Assembly: GCA_017395065.1 (NCBI GenBank)
Contig: JAFPWH010000020.1
Span: 1-64,000 of the forward strand
Reading direction: 5' to 3'
Length of the DNA stretch: 64,000 nt
Source of the DNA: Clostridia bacterium
Lineage (GTDB): Bacteria; Bacillota; Clostridia; Christensenellales; Aristaeellaceae
Shown: positions 11,157 through 19,766 of the stretch, one piece after another
How positions within the stretch are numbered: position 1 is the first letter of the stretch
Layout of the letters: the number at the start of each line of letters is the position of its first letter
Notes under the pieces: model-generated
The model's input: only the letters and a program-made list of their open reading frames with translations
What the model was told of the DNA's origin: nothing
Databases searched by the model: none
Program-made: the position numbers and the translations under genes

Positions 11157-13628
11157 ATGACGCTTACCGGCAAGATTACGCTGTGTGAACTTGAGGAAGA
11201 CAACCCTCAAAAATCGTATTTCAGAGTGCGCCCGCTTCTGACGGGCGAAAACGGCCAAAGCGAAAAGGTGGAAGACGTAGACAGCCTCTATCCCGACGAG
11301 GGCGGTATCAGGATCGTGCCGGACAAAAACGAGGCCATGCGCTTCAAAAGCCGCATGCGCACGCTGGGCGGTTACTGCCTGCTCAATCTCATACGCCATC
11401 CCAACGAAAACGACAAGATCCGTCCCAACAAAAACTATTCGCCCGAGCGCGGCGAAATGAACCGCAACATCGTCTATTCCGACGTGATCCAGGCCTGCGG
11501 CCCGCTGGACGTGATGCAGGTTTTGTCCGCGGGCGATTCGGGAAAAAGCAAGATCGGCTACACCCATAAAGTGCTTTTGCGCGAGCGGGGCATGCTCAAG
11601 GGCCCCTACATTCCGGAGCTCACGCCCGACAGAATGATCTTCGGCTTCAACGCCGACGTATATAACGAACCCATCGAGGCAAAGGAAGAAAACATTCACC
11701 GCTTCATGCGCGGCAACGAAGAGATCGAATTATACATCTCCGATTCCGTGTTCAGCCCGAGCGCCGAAAGCGCGCCGCGCCCCTTTGCGCCCGGCGCGGA
11801 GGCCGCCGAAAACAGAAGCGAAGCGCCCGGGGAAACCGCGTCCCCCGCACCCGCCGCGCAGACGCCGGACGCGCAGGAGGCGGAAAGCAAGGCGTCAGCC
11901 GAAAGCCCCGCGCCGAAAACCGAGCCCGAGGCGGAAAAGCCCGCGGCCGCGCCCCAGCCCTTCGCAAGGCCCGCGCTGCGCCCCCAGGCGCCGAAACCTG
12001 CAAAACCCGAAGAAAACAAGCCCGCAGCGCGCGAAAACGCCCCGCAGGCCGAAAATACACCCGAAAAGCGCCCTTTACGCAAAAACGATCCCTACGAGGG
12101 GCAGGTGGGCCTGAATCCCCGCCGCAGCAAGAGCTTGAGCGAGGTCGTGGACTATTACTGGCGCCAGTCCCGCATTGAGCAATTGGGCGCGGAGGTCTCC
12201 TCGCAGAGCAAGTCCAGCCCCGTGGTCAGCCCCGTGGAGCAGGCGTTGCGCCTCGTTCGCGAGGTCTGGCAGCTGCCAGACGGCAGGCAGGCGCTGATCA
12301 GCGGCCTTACCAAGCTGGACGGGCTGGGCAGCAGCATTTCTCCCGCCGCCGCACAGGGCGCCAAAACCGAAACGTCCAATGCAAGCGACGACGAAATGAA
12401 CCGTCTGGAGGCAGAGCGGCTTGAGCTTCTGCGGGACATCGACCGCTTAAAGAGCGACCGCATACGCCAAAGGGGCGAATTGATGGAGGAGACCCGCGCC
12501 GCCCACGCCAAGGAGATCAGCGAGCTGGAAAAGCGCGAGCAGATGCTAAGGGACGAGTGTCAAAGCCGCGAGCGCGCCGCCCAGAGCGCGCGCCAGGCCC
12601 AGGCCGAGGCCGAAAGGCTGCTCACCAAGGAGAGTAAGGACAAGCTCGACAGCGAATTTCTGCGCTTTGCGATGTTCACGAAGGCCGCGGGCCTGATCAA
12701 GAACGAAGAGATGCTGGACACGGACGAGTTTACCGGCATCCCCGAAACCTGCGAAAAGACCGCCGCCCAGATGATCAGCGACCTAAGAAGCGCGTTCGAG
12801 ACCGGCGGAAAGGTATTGAGCCACGACGACGCGCTCAACTACCTCGCCTGCCTCGCCATCGGCAGCATCGTGCTGCTCAGCGGCCCGACAGGCTGCGGCA
12901 AAAGCTACACCGCCCACGCGCTTGCCGGCGCGCTGGGCCTCAGGCAAAAGGGCGCTGCCCGCTTTGCAAGGCTGGAAGAGGGCGTCCGCGACGCGCGCAA
13001 GTGCATCGGCTTCAGGGAGCTCATGCGCGCGACCGATTACACGAGCCAGCGCTTCATGCTCCTGGAGGACATCAATCAGGACGACGTGACCGACCAGTCG
13101 CACGGCACGCTGCCCTTCAGCGACGGGGCAAAGAGCGAGGGAATAACGCTGCTTATGACCTGCCTCGACGATCAGATCGGCTACCCGCTGCAGTCGCGCC
13201 TGCTCGACCGCGCCTTCCTGATCCGCCTGAAGATGCCCGAATACGCCGGCTGGCACAGGTCCAAGCCCATCCCCACGGCCGACAAGGCGCCCACGCTGGA
13301 GTGCGTGCGCCGCGCGTTTTTGAGCGGCGACGACGTGCCCGAGGAGATCCGCCAGCGCATGGACACGCTGATGAAGCGCCTGCGCGAGGCCGGCGTCAGC
13401 GTGACGCCCAGGGCCCTCAACGACATCTATCTCTACTGCGCGGCCGTCTGCCCGCTGATGACGGGCGAAAAGATCGACGCGCTGGACCGCGCGTTCAGCC
13501 AAAGGGCGCTGCCCCACATCATGGCCACTGCAAAGGCCGAGGCACTCAGGCGCCTGCCCGAGATCCTGTGCGACATGCCGCGCAGCATAAGCCTGCTCAA
13601 CGAGCCGCTCGCGCTGCCGCCGATGTGA
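11157..13628 (+). CDS. Large AAA+ ATPase with unknown N-terminal domain, disordered linker and coiled coil
   Basis: 823 aa. Residues 1-200 form a conserved-looking domain I do not recognise (opens MTLTGKITLCELEEDNPQKS and contains GGYCLLNLIRHPNENDKIRP). About 205-345 is Pro/Ala/Glu-rich linker. About 350-410 is helical (SLSEVVDYYWRQSRIEQLG). About 415-505 is a charged coiled coil. The AAA+ core follows: Walker A GPTGCGKS at about 576-583, Walker B FMLLEDIN at about 634-641, an arginine-finger-like RLLDR, and a C-terminal helical lid. The insert after Walker B suggests the MoxR/McrB-like side of AAA+, by eye only. The start is ATG 11157, with GAGGAGG 6 nt upstream. It stands alone between its own promoter and a strong terminator, with no obvious partner gene. 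Confidence 0.75.
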   Translation: MTLTGKITLCELEEDNPQKSYFRVRPLLTGENGQSEKVEDVDSLYPDEGGIRIVPDKNEAMRFKSRMRTLGGYCLLNLIRHPNENDKIRPNKNYSPERGEMNRNIVYSDVIQACGPLDVMQVLSAGDSGKSKIGYTHKVLLRERGMLKGPYIPELTPDRMIFGFNADVYNEPIEAKEENIHRFMRGNEEIELYISDSVFSPSAESAPRPFAPGAEAAENRSEAPGETASPAPAAQTPDAQEAESKASAESPAPKTEPEAEKPAAAPQPFARPALRPQAPKPAKPEENKPAARENAPQAENTPEKRPLRKNDPYEGQVGLNPRRSKSLSEVVDYYWRQSRIEQLGAEVSSQSKSSPVVSPVEQALRLVREVWQLPDGRQALISGLTKLDGLGSSISPAAAQGAKTETSNASDDEMNRLEAERLELLRDIDRLKSDRIRQRGELMEETRAAHAKEISELEKREQMLRDECQSRERAAQSARQAQAEAERLLTKESKDKLDSEFLRFAMFTKAAGLIKNEEMLDTDEFTGIPETCEKTAAQMISDLRSAFETGGKVLSHDDALNYLACLAIGSIVLLSGPTGCGKSYTAHALAGALGLRQKGAARFARLEEGVRDARKCIGFRELMRATDYTSQRFMLLEDINQDDVTDQSHGTLPFSDGAKSEGITLLMTCLDDQIGYPLQSRLLDRAFLIRLKMPEYAGWHRSKPIPTADKAPTLECVRRAFLSGDDVPEEIRQRMDTLMKRLREAGVSVTPRALNDIYLYCAAVCPLMTGEKIDALDRAFSQRALPHIMATAKAEALRRLPEILCDMPRSISLLNEPLALPPM

Positions 13629-13674
13629 CGAAAAACGGCGATCCGCAAAGCCCTTGCGCGCATCGCCAAAGCAT

Positions 13675-13720
13675 AAAAAAGGGGCTGCCGCAGACGTTTT
13701 CTCTGCGGCAGCCCCTTTTT
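13675..13720. terminator. Bidirectional rho-independent terminator
   Basis: Perfect stem GGGGCTGCCGCAGA / TCTGCGGCAGCCCC with loop CGTTTTC, flanked by A-run (13675-13680) and T-run (13716-13720). It ends both the AAA+ gene (plus) and the SH3 gene (minus). Confidence 0.95.
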
Positions 13721-13741
13721 ACGGCCTGCGTTCCGACCGCT

Positions 13742-14740
13742 TTAATCGGTGACCGTCAGGGTGTCGAGCATCGCGTCGAAGCGTACACCGAGGCCTTCGG
13801 CGGCTTCGATTTCGTAGTGGGCCCAGGCGACGATGCTGCCTTCGCCTGCGGGGATGATGTAGACCGCCTGAAGCTTATCGGGCATGTACTTTCCGCCCAC
13901 GGCCGCGGACGCATCGATATAGATGCAGCTGCCCGCGCCGGCGAGCATGCGGGAACCGACGTAGAGCTCGTATTCTCCGGAAAGCTCCTCCGAGACGGAA
14001 GCGGCCGCTTCCTCGGCGCCCAGGGGGCTCAGCGTGATCTCGAGGTAGTTTTCAGGCGCGGTGGGATCGTCGTAGCGGGAAACGAAGCATTCACGGCCTT
14101 CTTCGCTGCGCCTTGCGAAGCGCTCGTAGTCGTAGTCCATCTCGAAGCCGATGCTTTCGCTGCGGATGCGCTCGTACTGCACGGTCTCCTCCATGCCCTC
14201 GATCGTGATGACGCCTTCATGGCGATCGATCAGGTCGCTTCTGCCCTCGACGTGGATCCAGCCCGTCGCGCCGCGAAGGCTGACGATGAGCCAGTCGCCC
14301 TCGTCCTTGAGAATCGGAAGATACGTGTCTTTGTCCAGAAGGACCGTGTTTGCCTCCAGCATGGCGACCTTGGGGGCCGCTGTATCGTTCCAGGCGTAGA
14401 CCGGCGTCTTCTCCTCCGTGCGGTACCAGGCGGGATCGATGACGATATATTCGCTGTTGACCCAGCCGGACAGCGCGTCCTCGGAATCGCCCAGCACACA
14501 GCGCGCCCAGCCGTCCTTTTGTTCCGTCACGATGATGAGGTCGCGGTATTGCAGGCTCTTGAGCGCCCTGGAGGAAGCGCTGGGCTTTTCGCGCAGGGTC
14601 AGCTTTTCGCAAAGCACGGCGGCCTGAAGGCCGATCTGCCCTTCGCCGTGGGGCGGGATGATTTCCGCATAGGCCGCCACAAAGCTTGTCAGCAGCAGCG
14701 CCGCGATCAAAAGAGCAGAAAGCAAAGTCAATTTTTTCAT
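13742..14740 (-). CDS. Secreted SH3-domain protein
   Basis: 332 aa. Signal peptide MKKLTLLSALLIAALLLTS ending near AYA. Two bacterial SH3-like modules follow: the first LTLREKPSASSRALKSLQYRD ... DGWARCVL ... GWVNSEYI, the second around VYAWNDTAAPKVAMLEAN ... TGWIHVEG. The C-terminal half (about 150 residues, ending MLDTLTVTD) is a separate domain I cannot name. SH3_3 domains bind cell-wall peptides, so an envelope role is likely. ATG 14740 is preferred (AAGGAG 10 nt upstream); an ATG at 14746 is only 4 nt from the AAGGAG. The 202 bp to the next gene hold no clear promoter. Confidence 0.78.
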   Translation of the reverse strand: MKKLTLLSALLIAALLLTSFVAAYAEIIPPHGEGQIGLQAAVLCEKLTLREKPSASSRALKSLQYRDLIIVTEQKDGWARCVLGDSEDALSGWVNSEYIVIDPAWYRTEEKTPVYAWNDTAAPKVAMLEANTVLLDKDTYLPILKDEGDWLIVSLRGATGWIHVEGRSDLIDRHEGVITIEGMEETVQYERIRSESIGFEMDYDYERFARRSEEGRECFVSRYDDPTAPENYLEITLSPLGAEEAAASVSEELSGEYELYVGSRMLAGAGSCIYIDASAAVGGKYMPDKLQAVYIIPAGEGSIVAWAHYEIEAAEGLGVRFDAMLDTLTVTD

Positions 14741-14942
14741 GTTCATTACACTCCTTGTTTGTGATCCACAGTAGGACGGATGAAGCAGCTTTTTTGTTCC
14801 CGGCTTTTTTTGCGCGGCCGCCGAACGAAACGCCCGATGACCGAATAATACCTGCACGGAAAAATGTCGCCCGGCAAACGACCACGAAGGCGGTGCATCG
14901 CGCTATACTTACACCATCAGGACGAAACGGAGGAATAAGAAA

Positions 14943-15746
14943 ATGTACGGAGCCATACTCGGAGATATGATCGGAGCGCCCTACGAGTTCGACAGGGGCA
15001 AGCAGACGAAGGAGTTTCCGCTTTTTTGCAGGTACTCACATTTCACGGACGACAGCGTGATGACCGTCGCGGTGGCGGACGCGCTGCTTACTTCCCGCAG
15101 GAAGACGGAAGCGCAGATCAAAAAAGCGCTGGTGTACACCATGCGCACCTGGGGGCGCAAATACCCCGACGCGAGCTACGGCGTGCGCTTTTACGGCTGG
15201 CTGTTCTCAAAGGACCCCAAGCCTTACGGAAGCTACGGAAACGGCTCCGCGATGCGCGTGTCTTCGGCGGGCTGGCTGTGCGACACGCTCGAAAAGACGC
15301 GGTGTCTTGCCCGGCTCACCGCCGTCGTGACGCACAATCACCCGGAGGGCATAAAGGGCGCGGAGGCGACCGCAAGTGCGATCTTCCTGGCGCGGACCGG
15401 CCATGGCAAGGCGGAGATCAGGGAATACGTCGTGCGCGAATTCGGCTACGACCTTTCCCGGACCTGCGACGAGATCCGCCCGGGCTACCGTCACATCGAG
15501 ACCTGCCAGATGACCGTGCCCGAAGCGATCACGGCCTTTCTGGAGGGAAACGATTTTGAAGACGTCATCCGCACGGCCGTCTCCTTGGGCGGCGACTGCG
15601 ACACGCTTACCTGCATCGCGGGCAGCATCGCGGAGGCGTTTTACGGCGTGCCGGACGAAATGATAAAGGAATGCAGGAAGCGCCTGCCCGAAGACATGCT
15701 TTCCGTCGTCGACCGCTTTTACGCCGAGAAGGAAAAGCGCGCGTAA
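14943..15746 (+). CDS. ADP-ribosylglycohydrolase (DraG-like)
   Basis: Predicted to hydrolyse ADP-ribose from arginine or a small-molecule carrier with two Mg2+ ions. 267 aa, typical for the family. Metal-site motifs: ILGDMIGAPYEF at the N-terminus, FTDDS (about residue 36-40) and SLGGDCDTLTCIAGSIAEA near residue 205. GGAGG lies ahead of ATG 14943; a TATACT at 14904-14909 is a possible -10 box with a poor -35. The chromosomal target is unknown. The nearby sirtuin at 4654 is also an NAD-linked enzyme but is not in the same operon. Confidence 0.9.
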   Translation: MYGAILGDMIGAPYEFDRGKQTKEFPLFCRYSHFTDDSVMTVAVADALLTSRRKTEAQIKKALVYTMRTWGRKYPDASYGVRFYGWLFSKDPKPYGSYGNGSAMRVSSAGWLCDTLEKTRCLARLTAVVTHNHPEGIKGAEATASAIFLARTGHGKAEIREYVVREFGYDLSRTCDEIRPGYRHIETCQMTVPEAITAFLEGNDFEDVIRTAVSLGGDCDTLTCIAGSIAEAFYGVPDEMIKECRKRLPEDMLSVVDRFYAEKEKRA

Positions 15747-15760
15747 TTCCCAAAAAACAG

Positions 15761-15808
15761 GCTGCTCCCGAACCGCCTTTTCGCGGCGCGGGAGCAGCTT
15801 TCTTTTCT
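15761..15808. terminator. Terminator between convergent genes
   Basis: Stem GCTGCTCCCG (15761-15770) / CGGGAGCAGC (15789-15798), followed on the plus strand by TTTCTTTTCTT and preceded by an A-run for the minus strand. It serves the DraG gene and the foldase gene. Confidence 0.88.
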
Positions 15809-15811
15809 TGT

Positions 15812-17107
15812 TTACTTATCCAGGAAATTGGGCTCGCCGATGAACTCGTCATACGCGGGGAAATAGACGACCTCGAACTGCCTGAGCTTCTCCACGATGT
15901 CGTTGTAGACCAGCTCGTTCTTCATATCCGCCGTCAGCGACTGCGCGATCTCTTCGGTGAATTCCACGACGCCGGAGGGCACGTCCCTGAGATAGTACAG
16001 TATGTGAACGCCGTAGCTGGTGACGACAGGCGCGCTGATGTCGCCCGGGGCGTCCATGCCCTCGGAGAAGGAGCCCTGCGTGAATTCGGGCATGAAGAGT
16101 ATGCCGTCCTTGTGCACGAGATAGCCCTTGGCGAGCGTTTCCTCGTCGGTCATGCCGGGATCGACGTTGTACTTGGCAATCAGCTCTTCAAAGGGCGTTC
16201 CGGCCTCGAACGCGCCGTAGATCTCGTCCAGCGTGTCCTGCACGGACGCGATCACCGCCTGCGCGGCAGCGGCCTTCGCTTCGCCCTCTTCCGCGTCGGC
16301 ATAGGCGCTCAGAAGCGCTTCGTCCGCTTCGATCAGTATGTGCAGTATGCCCCTGTAGCCTTCGGGCACGTAGTAGCTCTCCTGCCCCATGTAGTTGACG
16401 TTGCGGTCGAAGTCCGCGATGTTGTTCTCGTAGGCGGCGCGGTCCTGCTCGGCCAGCTCGAGGAAGCGCTCCATCACCGCTTCGTCGTCGATCTCCACCT
16501 CGTAGTCGGCGAGGTAGGCGCGGTAGGCGTCGTCCAGCAGGCGCTCGCGGATGAACAGGTCGCGGGTGTAGCCGCCGTCCAGGAAGTACTGCAGGGCCTC
16601 CTGCTCGGCCTCCTCGTCGGTGCCGCTGTAGCCCTCGGCGGATTTGATGGTCTCGATCTGCTGCGCGACGTACCCGTCGAACTCGGTGCCGTAGTCGGCA
16701 AACAGCGTGTCGTACGAGTCGCCCAATATCCGCTCAACGTCCTCGTCCGTCAGAAGCAGCTTGGGGGCCACGCCGTAGTAGAGCACGTACTGAAGGGAAT
16801 CCAGATTATCGTAATAGTAATCCAGATAGCCGTAGGAATAGTACATGTAGGTCAGGTTGGAGTAGTACTCCACGTCGTCCTGATAGACAGGCTCTCCGCC
16901 CAGCGTCATCAGGACCACGCGTTCGGCGGGTTCGTTTTCTTCCTGCTGTGCCGTCTCCTCGGCGTCCTCTTCGGTCTGCTCCGCCGTCTCCTCGGCGGCC
17001 TCTTCGGTCTGCTCAGCCGTCTCTTCGGCGGCTTCTTCGGCAAAGCACGCGCCGAAAAGCATCGTCAGCGCGAGCAAAAGCGCCAAAAGCTTCGTCATTT
17101 TCTTCAT
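15812..17107 (-). CDS. Secreted parvulin-type peptidyl-prolyl isomerase (PrsA/SurA-like foldase)
   Basis: 431 aa. An N-terminal signal sequence ends LFGACFAEE; the cysteine could be a lipid anchor, but F at -3 is a poor lipobox. Then comes a triplicated acidic 11-residue repeat, a helical chaperone domain with many Tyr/Asp residues, and a C-terminal parvulin-like segment (GILHILIEADE near 235, PFEELIAKYNVDPGM, KGYLVHKDGILFMPEF, ISAPVVTSYGVHILYYL). The last motif (G-V-H-I-L) is the usual end of a parvulin domain. It acts outside the membrane in folding exported proteins, by family. Own promoter; terminator shared with the DraG gene. Confidence 0.82.
   Translation of the reverse strand: MKKMTKLLALLLALTMLFGACFAEEAAEETAEQTEEAAEETAEQTEEDAEETAQQEENEPAERVVLMTLGGEPVYQDDVEYYSNLTYMYYSYGYLDYYYDNLDSLQYVLYYGVAPKLLLTDEDVERILGDSYDTLFADYGTEFDGYVAQQIETIKSAEGYSGTDEEAEQEALQYFLDGGYTRDLFIRERLLDDAYRAYLADYEVEIDDEAVMERFLELAEQDRAAYENNIADFDRNVNYMGQESYYVPEGYRGILHILIEADEALLSAYADAEEGEAKAAAAQAVIASVQDTLDEIYGAFEAGTPFEELIAKYNVDPGMTDEETLAKGYLVHKDGILFMPEFTQGSFSEGMDAPGDISAPVVTSYGVHILYYLRDVPSGVVEFTEEIAQSLTADMKNELVYNDIVEKLRQFEVVYFPAYDEFIGEPNFLDK
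16941..17040 (-). repeat. Three imperfect 33-bp tandem repeats in the foldase N-terminus
   Basis: Encodes E-E-A-A-E-E-T-A-E-Q-T twice, then a diverged third copy, directly after the signal peptide. It gives a strongly acidic linker between membrane/signal and the chaperone domain. Confidence 0.8.
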
Positions 17108-17175
17108 TTTATGCTCCTTTTTTGTTCCTTTTCGGCAGAACGCCTTGAATGACGCCCGCCCTTGTCATCGGTATC

Positions 17176-17203
17176 ATTATATACCTGCGTCCGCGTTCGT
17201 CAA
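17176..17203 (-). promoter_or_regulatory. Sigma-A promoter of the foldase gene
   Basis: TTGACG (17203-17198), 16-bp spacer, TATAAT (17181-17176) on the minus strand. The leader to ATG 17107 is about 60 nt. Confidence 0.85.
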
Positions 17204-17219
17204 CCGGTTTAACGCAAAG

Positions 17220-17235
17220 GGCGAAATATTTCGCC
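17220..17235. repeat. 16-bp perfect palindrome between GH31 and the foldase promoter
   Basis: GGCGAAATATTTCGCC, 17 bp upstream of the -35 box of the foldase promoter and 14 bp after the GH31 stop. It could be an operator or a weak terminator stem for GH31 (followed by CTTTG, not a U-run). Confidence 0.5.
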
Positions 17236-17248
17236 GAGTTTGCCCATT

Positions 17249-19267
17249 TTACAGCCGTTTGAAGACGGGGATGCTGTCGATGGGCGCCTTTGCCGTGACG
17301 CGCGCGGGGCCGCATGCGACCTCCTGCGTGCGGATGTCCTGCCACGAACCCGCGGGCAGGTATACGCTCCTTTCCCGCGCGCCCGCCTCGAGCACCGGCG
17401 CGACCAGATAGTCGCTTCCGAACATGTACTGATCCGACAGCTCCCAGCAGGTTTTATCCTCCGGGAACTCGTAGAACATCGCGCGCATCAGAGGACTTCC
17501 GTTCTCGCTGGCCTCGGCGAAGATCTTTTCGAGGTAGGGCTGAAGGCTCTTGCGCAGTTCGTAGTTTTTGAGCATGATCCCCTGCATCTCCTCGCCGTAG
17601 GACCACATCTCGTTGGGCTGGCCGGTGTGCAGGTAGCCGCCGCCGCGCTCGCGCTCGTCAAGCTGTGGAATGGTGAAGGGCTCCCTGTCGCCGTGCAGGC
17701 GCATGATGGGCTCGAACACCGCCCACTCGTACCAGCGGGCGAGCAGCTCCTTGAATTCGGGGTCGAAGACGTTGCCCTCCATGAAGCCGCCGATGTCGGT
17801 GTTCCACCAGGGGATGCCGGCGATGCCCATGTTGAGGCCGATCTGCAACTGATCCCTGAGCGATTCCCAGGTCGAGGGCACGTCGCCGCTCCAAAGCACG
17901 TTTCCGTACTTCTGGCTGCCCGCCCAGCCGGAGCGCAGGAGGTTTACGACCGGCTTGCCGAGCTTCGTCATCTCGTCGAAGTAGGCGCGGCTGTACCACT
18001 GCGGATAGAGGTTGCTCACCTCCATCGCGGGGCCGGCGTAGTAGCGGAAGTTGTCGAAATCGTACTTGGTGAGGTCGGGCTCGCTGTTGTCCAGCCAGAA
18101 ATAGTCGATGCCGTAATCGGCGTAGTTCTGCTTGCACTTCTCCCAGACGTACTTGCGCGTCTCGGGATTGAACGGGTCGATCTGCACGCAGTCGCCCTGA
18201 TAGTCGTAGGTCTGCATCGCGCCGCGTTCCGTGCGCATCAGCAGGCCGCGCTGCGCCATCTCGTAAAAGTTTTCGCTGCGCCTGTCCACCGACGGCCATA
18301 CGGACACCATGACCTTGATGCCCATCGAATGCAGCTCGTCCACCATCGCCTTGGGGTCGGGCCAGTAGGTCTTGTCGAACTTCCAGTCGCCCTGCACCGT
18401 CCAGTGGAAAAAGTCGATGACGATGACGTCCAGCTTGACGCCCATCTTATGGTACCTGCGCGCGACCGAAAGCACCTCTTCCTGCGTGCGGTACCTGAGC
18501 TTGCACTGCCAAAATCCCATCGCGTCCGAAGGCATCCTGGGCGCGCGGCCCGTCACGTCCGTGTAGTTTTTCAGGATCTCCTTGGGGGTATCCGCGGCCG
18601 TCACCCAGTAATCCATCTGTTTGGTCGCGTCGCTTACCCATTCGGTCATGTTCTTTCCGAAGGTGACCTTGCCCACGGCGGGGTTGTTCCACAAAAAGCC
18701 GTAGCCCAGGCTCGAGAGCGCGAAGGGGACCGTCGTCTGGCTGTTTTGCTGCTTCAGATCCAGCGCGCAGCCCTTCATGTCCATGTACGGCTGCTGATAG
18801 CCGCCCATGCCGAAGAGCTTTTCGCCGTCGTTGGGCTCAAAGCGCACGATCAGCTTATAGTCGCCCGCGATATAGGGGATCCATTGGCGGGACGGCGTCT
18901 TCTGGCAGTGGCTCTCCCGGGTGGCGAGGCCGTCGTAGGAACGGTGCTGCTCGTGCAGTATGCGTTTCCCGTCCTTAAACAGGCTTACGACGCCCGCGTG
19001 GTTCACCTTGGCGCTCATGCGCCCGTTTCTGATGAGCGCGTAAGGATAGTCGGCGATTTTGCCGTCGCCCTCTCGCCAGGGCTCCGTAAGGAATTCGATT
19101 TCGGCGTCCGCGCTCTGAACGGGCTCGGTGAGCGCCCAGTTTTCTTCGTTCAGCGCAGGGAACATCGTCGCGCGCACGCGCAGAGAATCCTTTCCCCAGG
19201 CCTCGATGCGCAGCGTCTCGCCCGCGCCCGTGCAAACGAGCGTGCCCCCGTCATTCACAAACCGCAT
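17249..19267 (-). CDS. GH31 glycoside hydrolase (alpha-xylosidase / alpha-glucosidase)
   Basis: 672 aa, no signal peptide, so it acts on imported oligosaccharides. The GH31 barrel is clear: DVIVIDFFHWTVQGDWKFD and YWPDPKAMVDELHSMGIKVM, then nucleophile D393 in FWLDNSEPD and the acid/base D462 in LWSGDVPSTWESL. The substrate loop (KFDKTYWPDP) resembles YicI-type alpha-xylosidases more than maltases, which is tentative. Start ATG 19267 has GGGAGG 8 nt upstream. It lies 22 bp after the rlmH stop on the same strand, so it is probably the last gene of the radical SAM-yycJ-CPBP-rlmH transcript. Confidence 0.92.
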   Translation of the reverse strand: MRFVNDGGTLVCTGAGETLRIEAWGKDSLRVRATMFPALNEENWALTEPVQSADAEIEFLTEPWREGDGKIADYPYALIRNGRMSAKVNHAGVVSLFKDGKRILHEQHRSYDGLATRESHCQKTPSRQWIPYIAGDYKLIVRFEPNDGEKLFGMGGYQQPYMDMKGCALDLKQQNSQTTVPFALSSLGYGFLWNNPAVGKVTFGKNMTEWVSDATKQMDYWVTAADTPKEILKNYTDVTGRAPRMPSDAMGFWQCKLRYRTQEEVLSVARRYHKMGVKLDVIVIDFFHWTVQGDWKFDKTYWPDPKAMVDELHSMGIKVMVSVWPSVDRRSENFYEMAQRGLLMRTERGAMQTYDYQGDCVQIDPFNPETRKYVWEKCKQNYADYGIDYFWLDNSEPDLTKYDFDNFRYYAGPAMEVSNLYPQWYSRAYFDEMTKLGKPVVNLLRSGWAGSQKYGNVLWSGDVPSTWESLRDQLQIGLNMGIAGIPWWNTDIGGFMEGNVFDPEFKELLARWYEWAVFEPIMRLHGDREPFTIPQLDERERGGGYLHTGQPNEMWSYGEEMQGIMLKNYELRKSLQPYLEKIFAEASENGSPLMRAMFYEFPEDKTCWELSDQYMFGSDYLVAPVLEAGARERSVYLPAGSWQDIRTQEVACGPARVTAKAPIDSIPVFKRL

Positions 19268-19289
19268 GTTTTTTTCCTCCCGTACAGTG

Positions 19290-19766
19290 TTATTTGTGGT
19301 ATCTTTCACCCGCGTTGATCTTTTCCGCGCGGTAGAGCTGCTCAAGCAGTATCAGGCGCATCAGCTGGTGCGGAAAGGTCAGCTTCGAAAAGGAAAGCCG
19401 CATGTCGGCCCTCGAAAGCACCTCCCCGGACAGGCCGAGGGAGCCGCCGATCACGAGACAGACGTGCTTTCCCGCGATTTCGAGCTTTTTTACCTCCGAC
19501 GCCAGCTGTGTCGAGGACAGCTGCGCCGCGTCGACGCACAGCGCGATCACGAAGTCTGCGGGTTTGATTCTTTTGAGGAGCGCCCTGCCCTCCTTCCGGA
19601 TCACGATGTCGCTTAGTTTTTCGTTCGGGACCGCCGGCTCCGGTTCGTCCGGCACCTCGACGAGCTCGTACCTTCCGTAGCGTTTCAGGCGCGTAAGGTA
19701 TTCCGCGCAGGCGTCCTTTTGCCATTTCTCCCGAAGGGAGCCAACGCACAGCACGCTTGCGTTCAT
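19290..19766 (-). CDS. rlmH: 23S rRNA pseudouridine1915-N3 methyltransferase RlmH
   Basis: SPOUT methyltransferase acting on helix 69 of 70S ribosomes. 158 aa, the usual length. C-terminal signature present: VCLVIGGSLGLSGEVLSRAD and SFSKLTFPHQLMRLILLEQLYRA (shown in parts), ending in the characteristic RYHK. The start is ATG 19766 (MNASVLCVGSLR); the frame extends far upstream but that part is antisense to nothing conserved. The ATG overlaps the CPBP gene stop as ATGA, so translation is coupled. Confidence 0.96.
   Translation of the reverse strand: MNASVLCVGSLREKWQKDACAEYLTRLKRYGRYELVEVPDEPEPAVPNEKLSDIVIRKEGRALLKRIKPADFVIALCVDAAQLSSTQLASEVKKLEIAGKHVCLVIGGSLGLSGEVLSRADMRLSFSKLTFPHQLMRLILLEQLYRAEKINAGERYHK

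Noticed and set aside
17240-19318. 692-residue open frame opposite GH31
   Set aside because: No RBS, no motif, composition typical of antisense frames; the minus strand has catalytic GH31 motifs.
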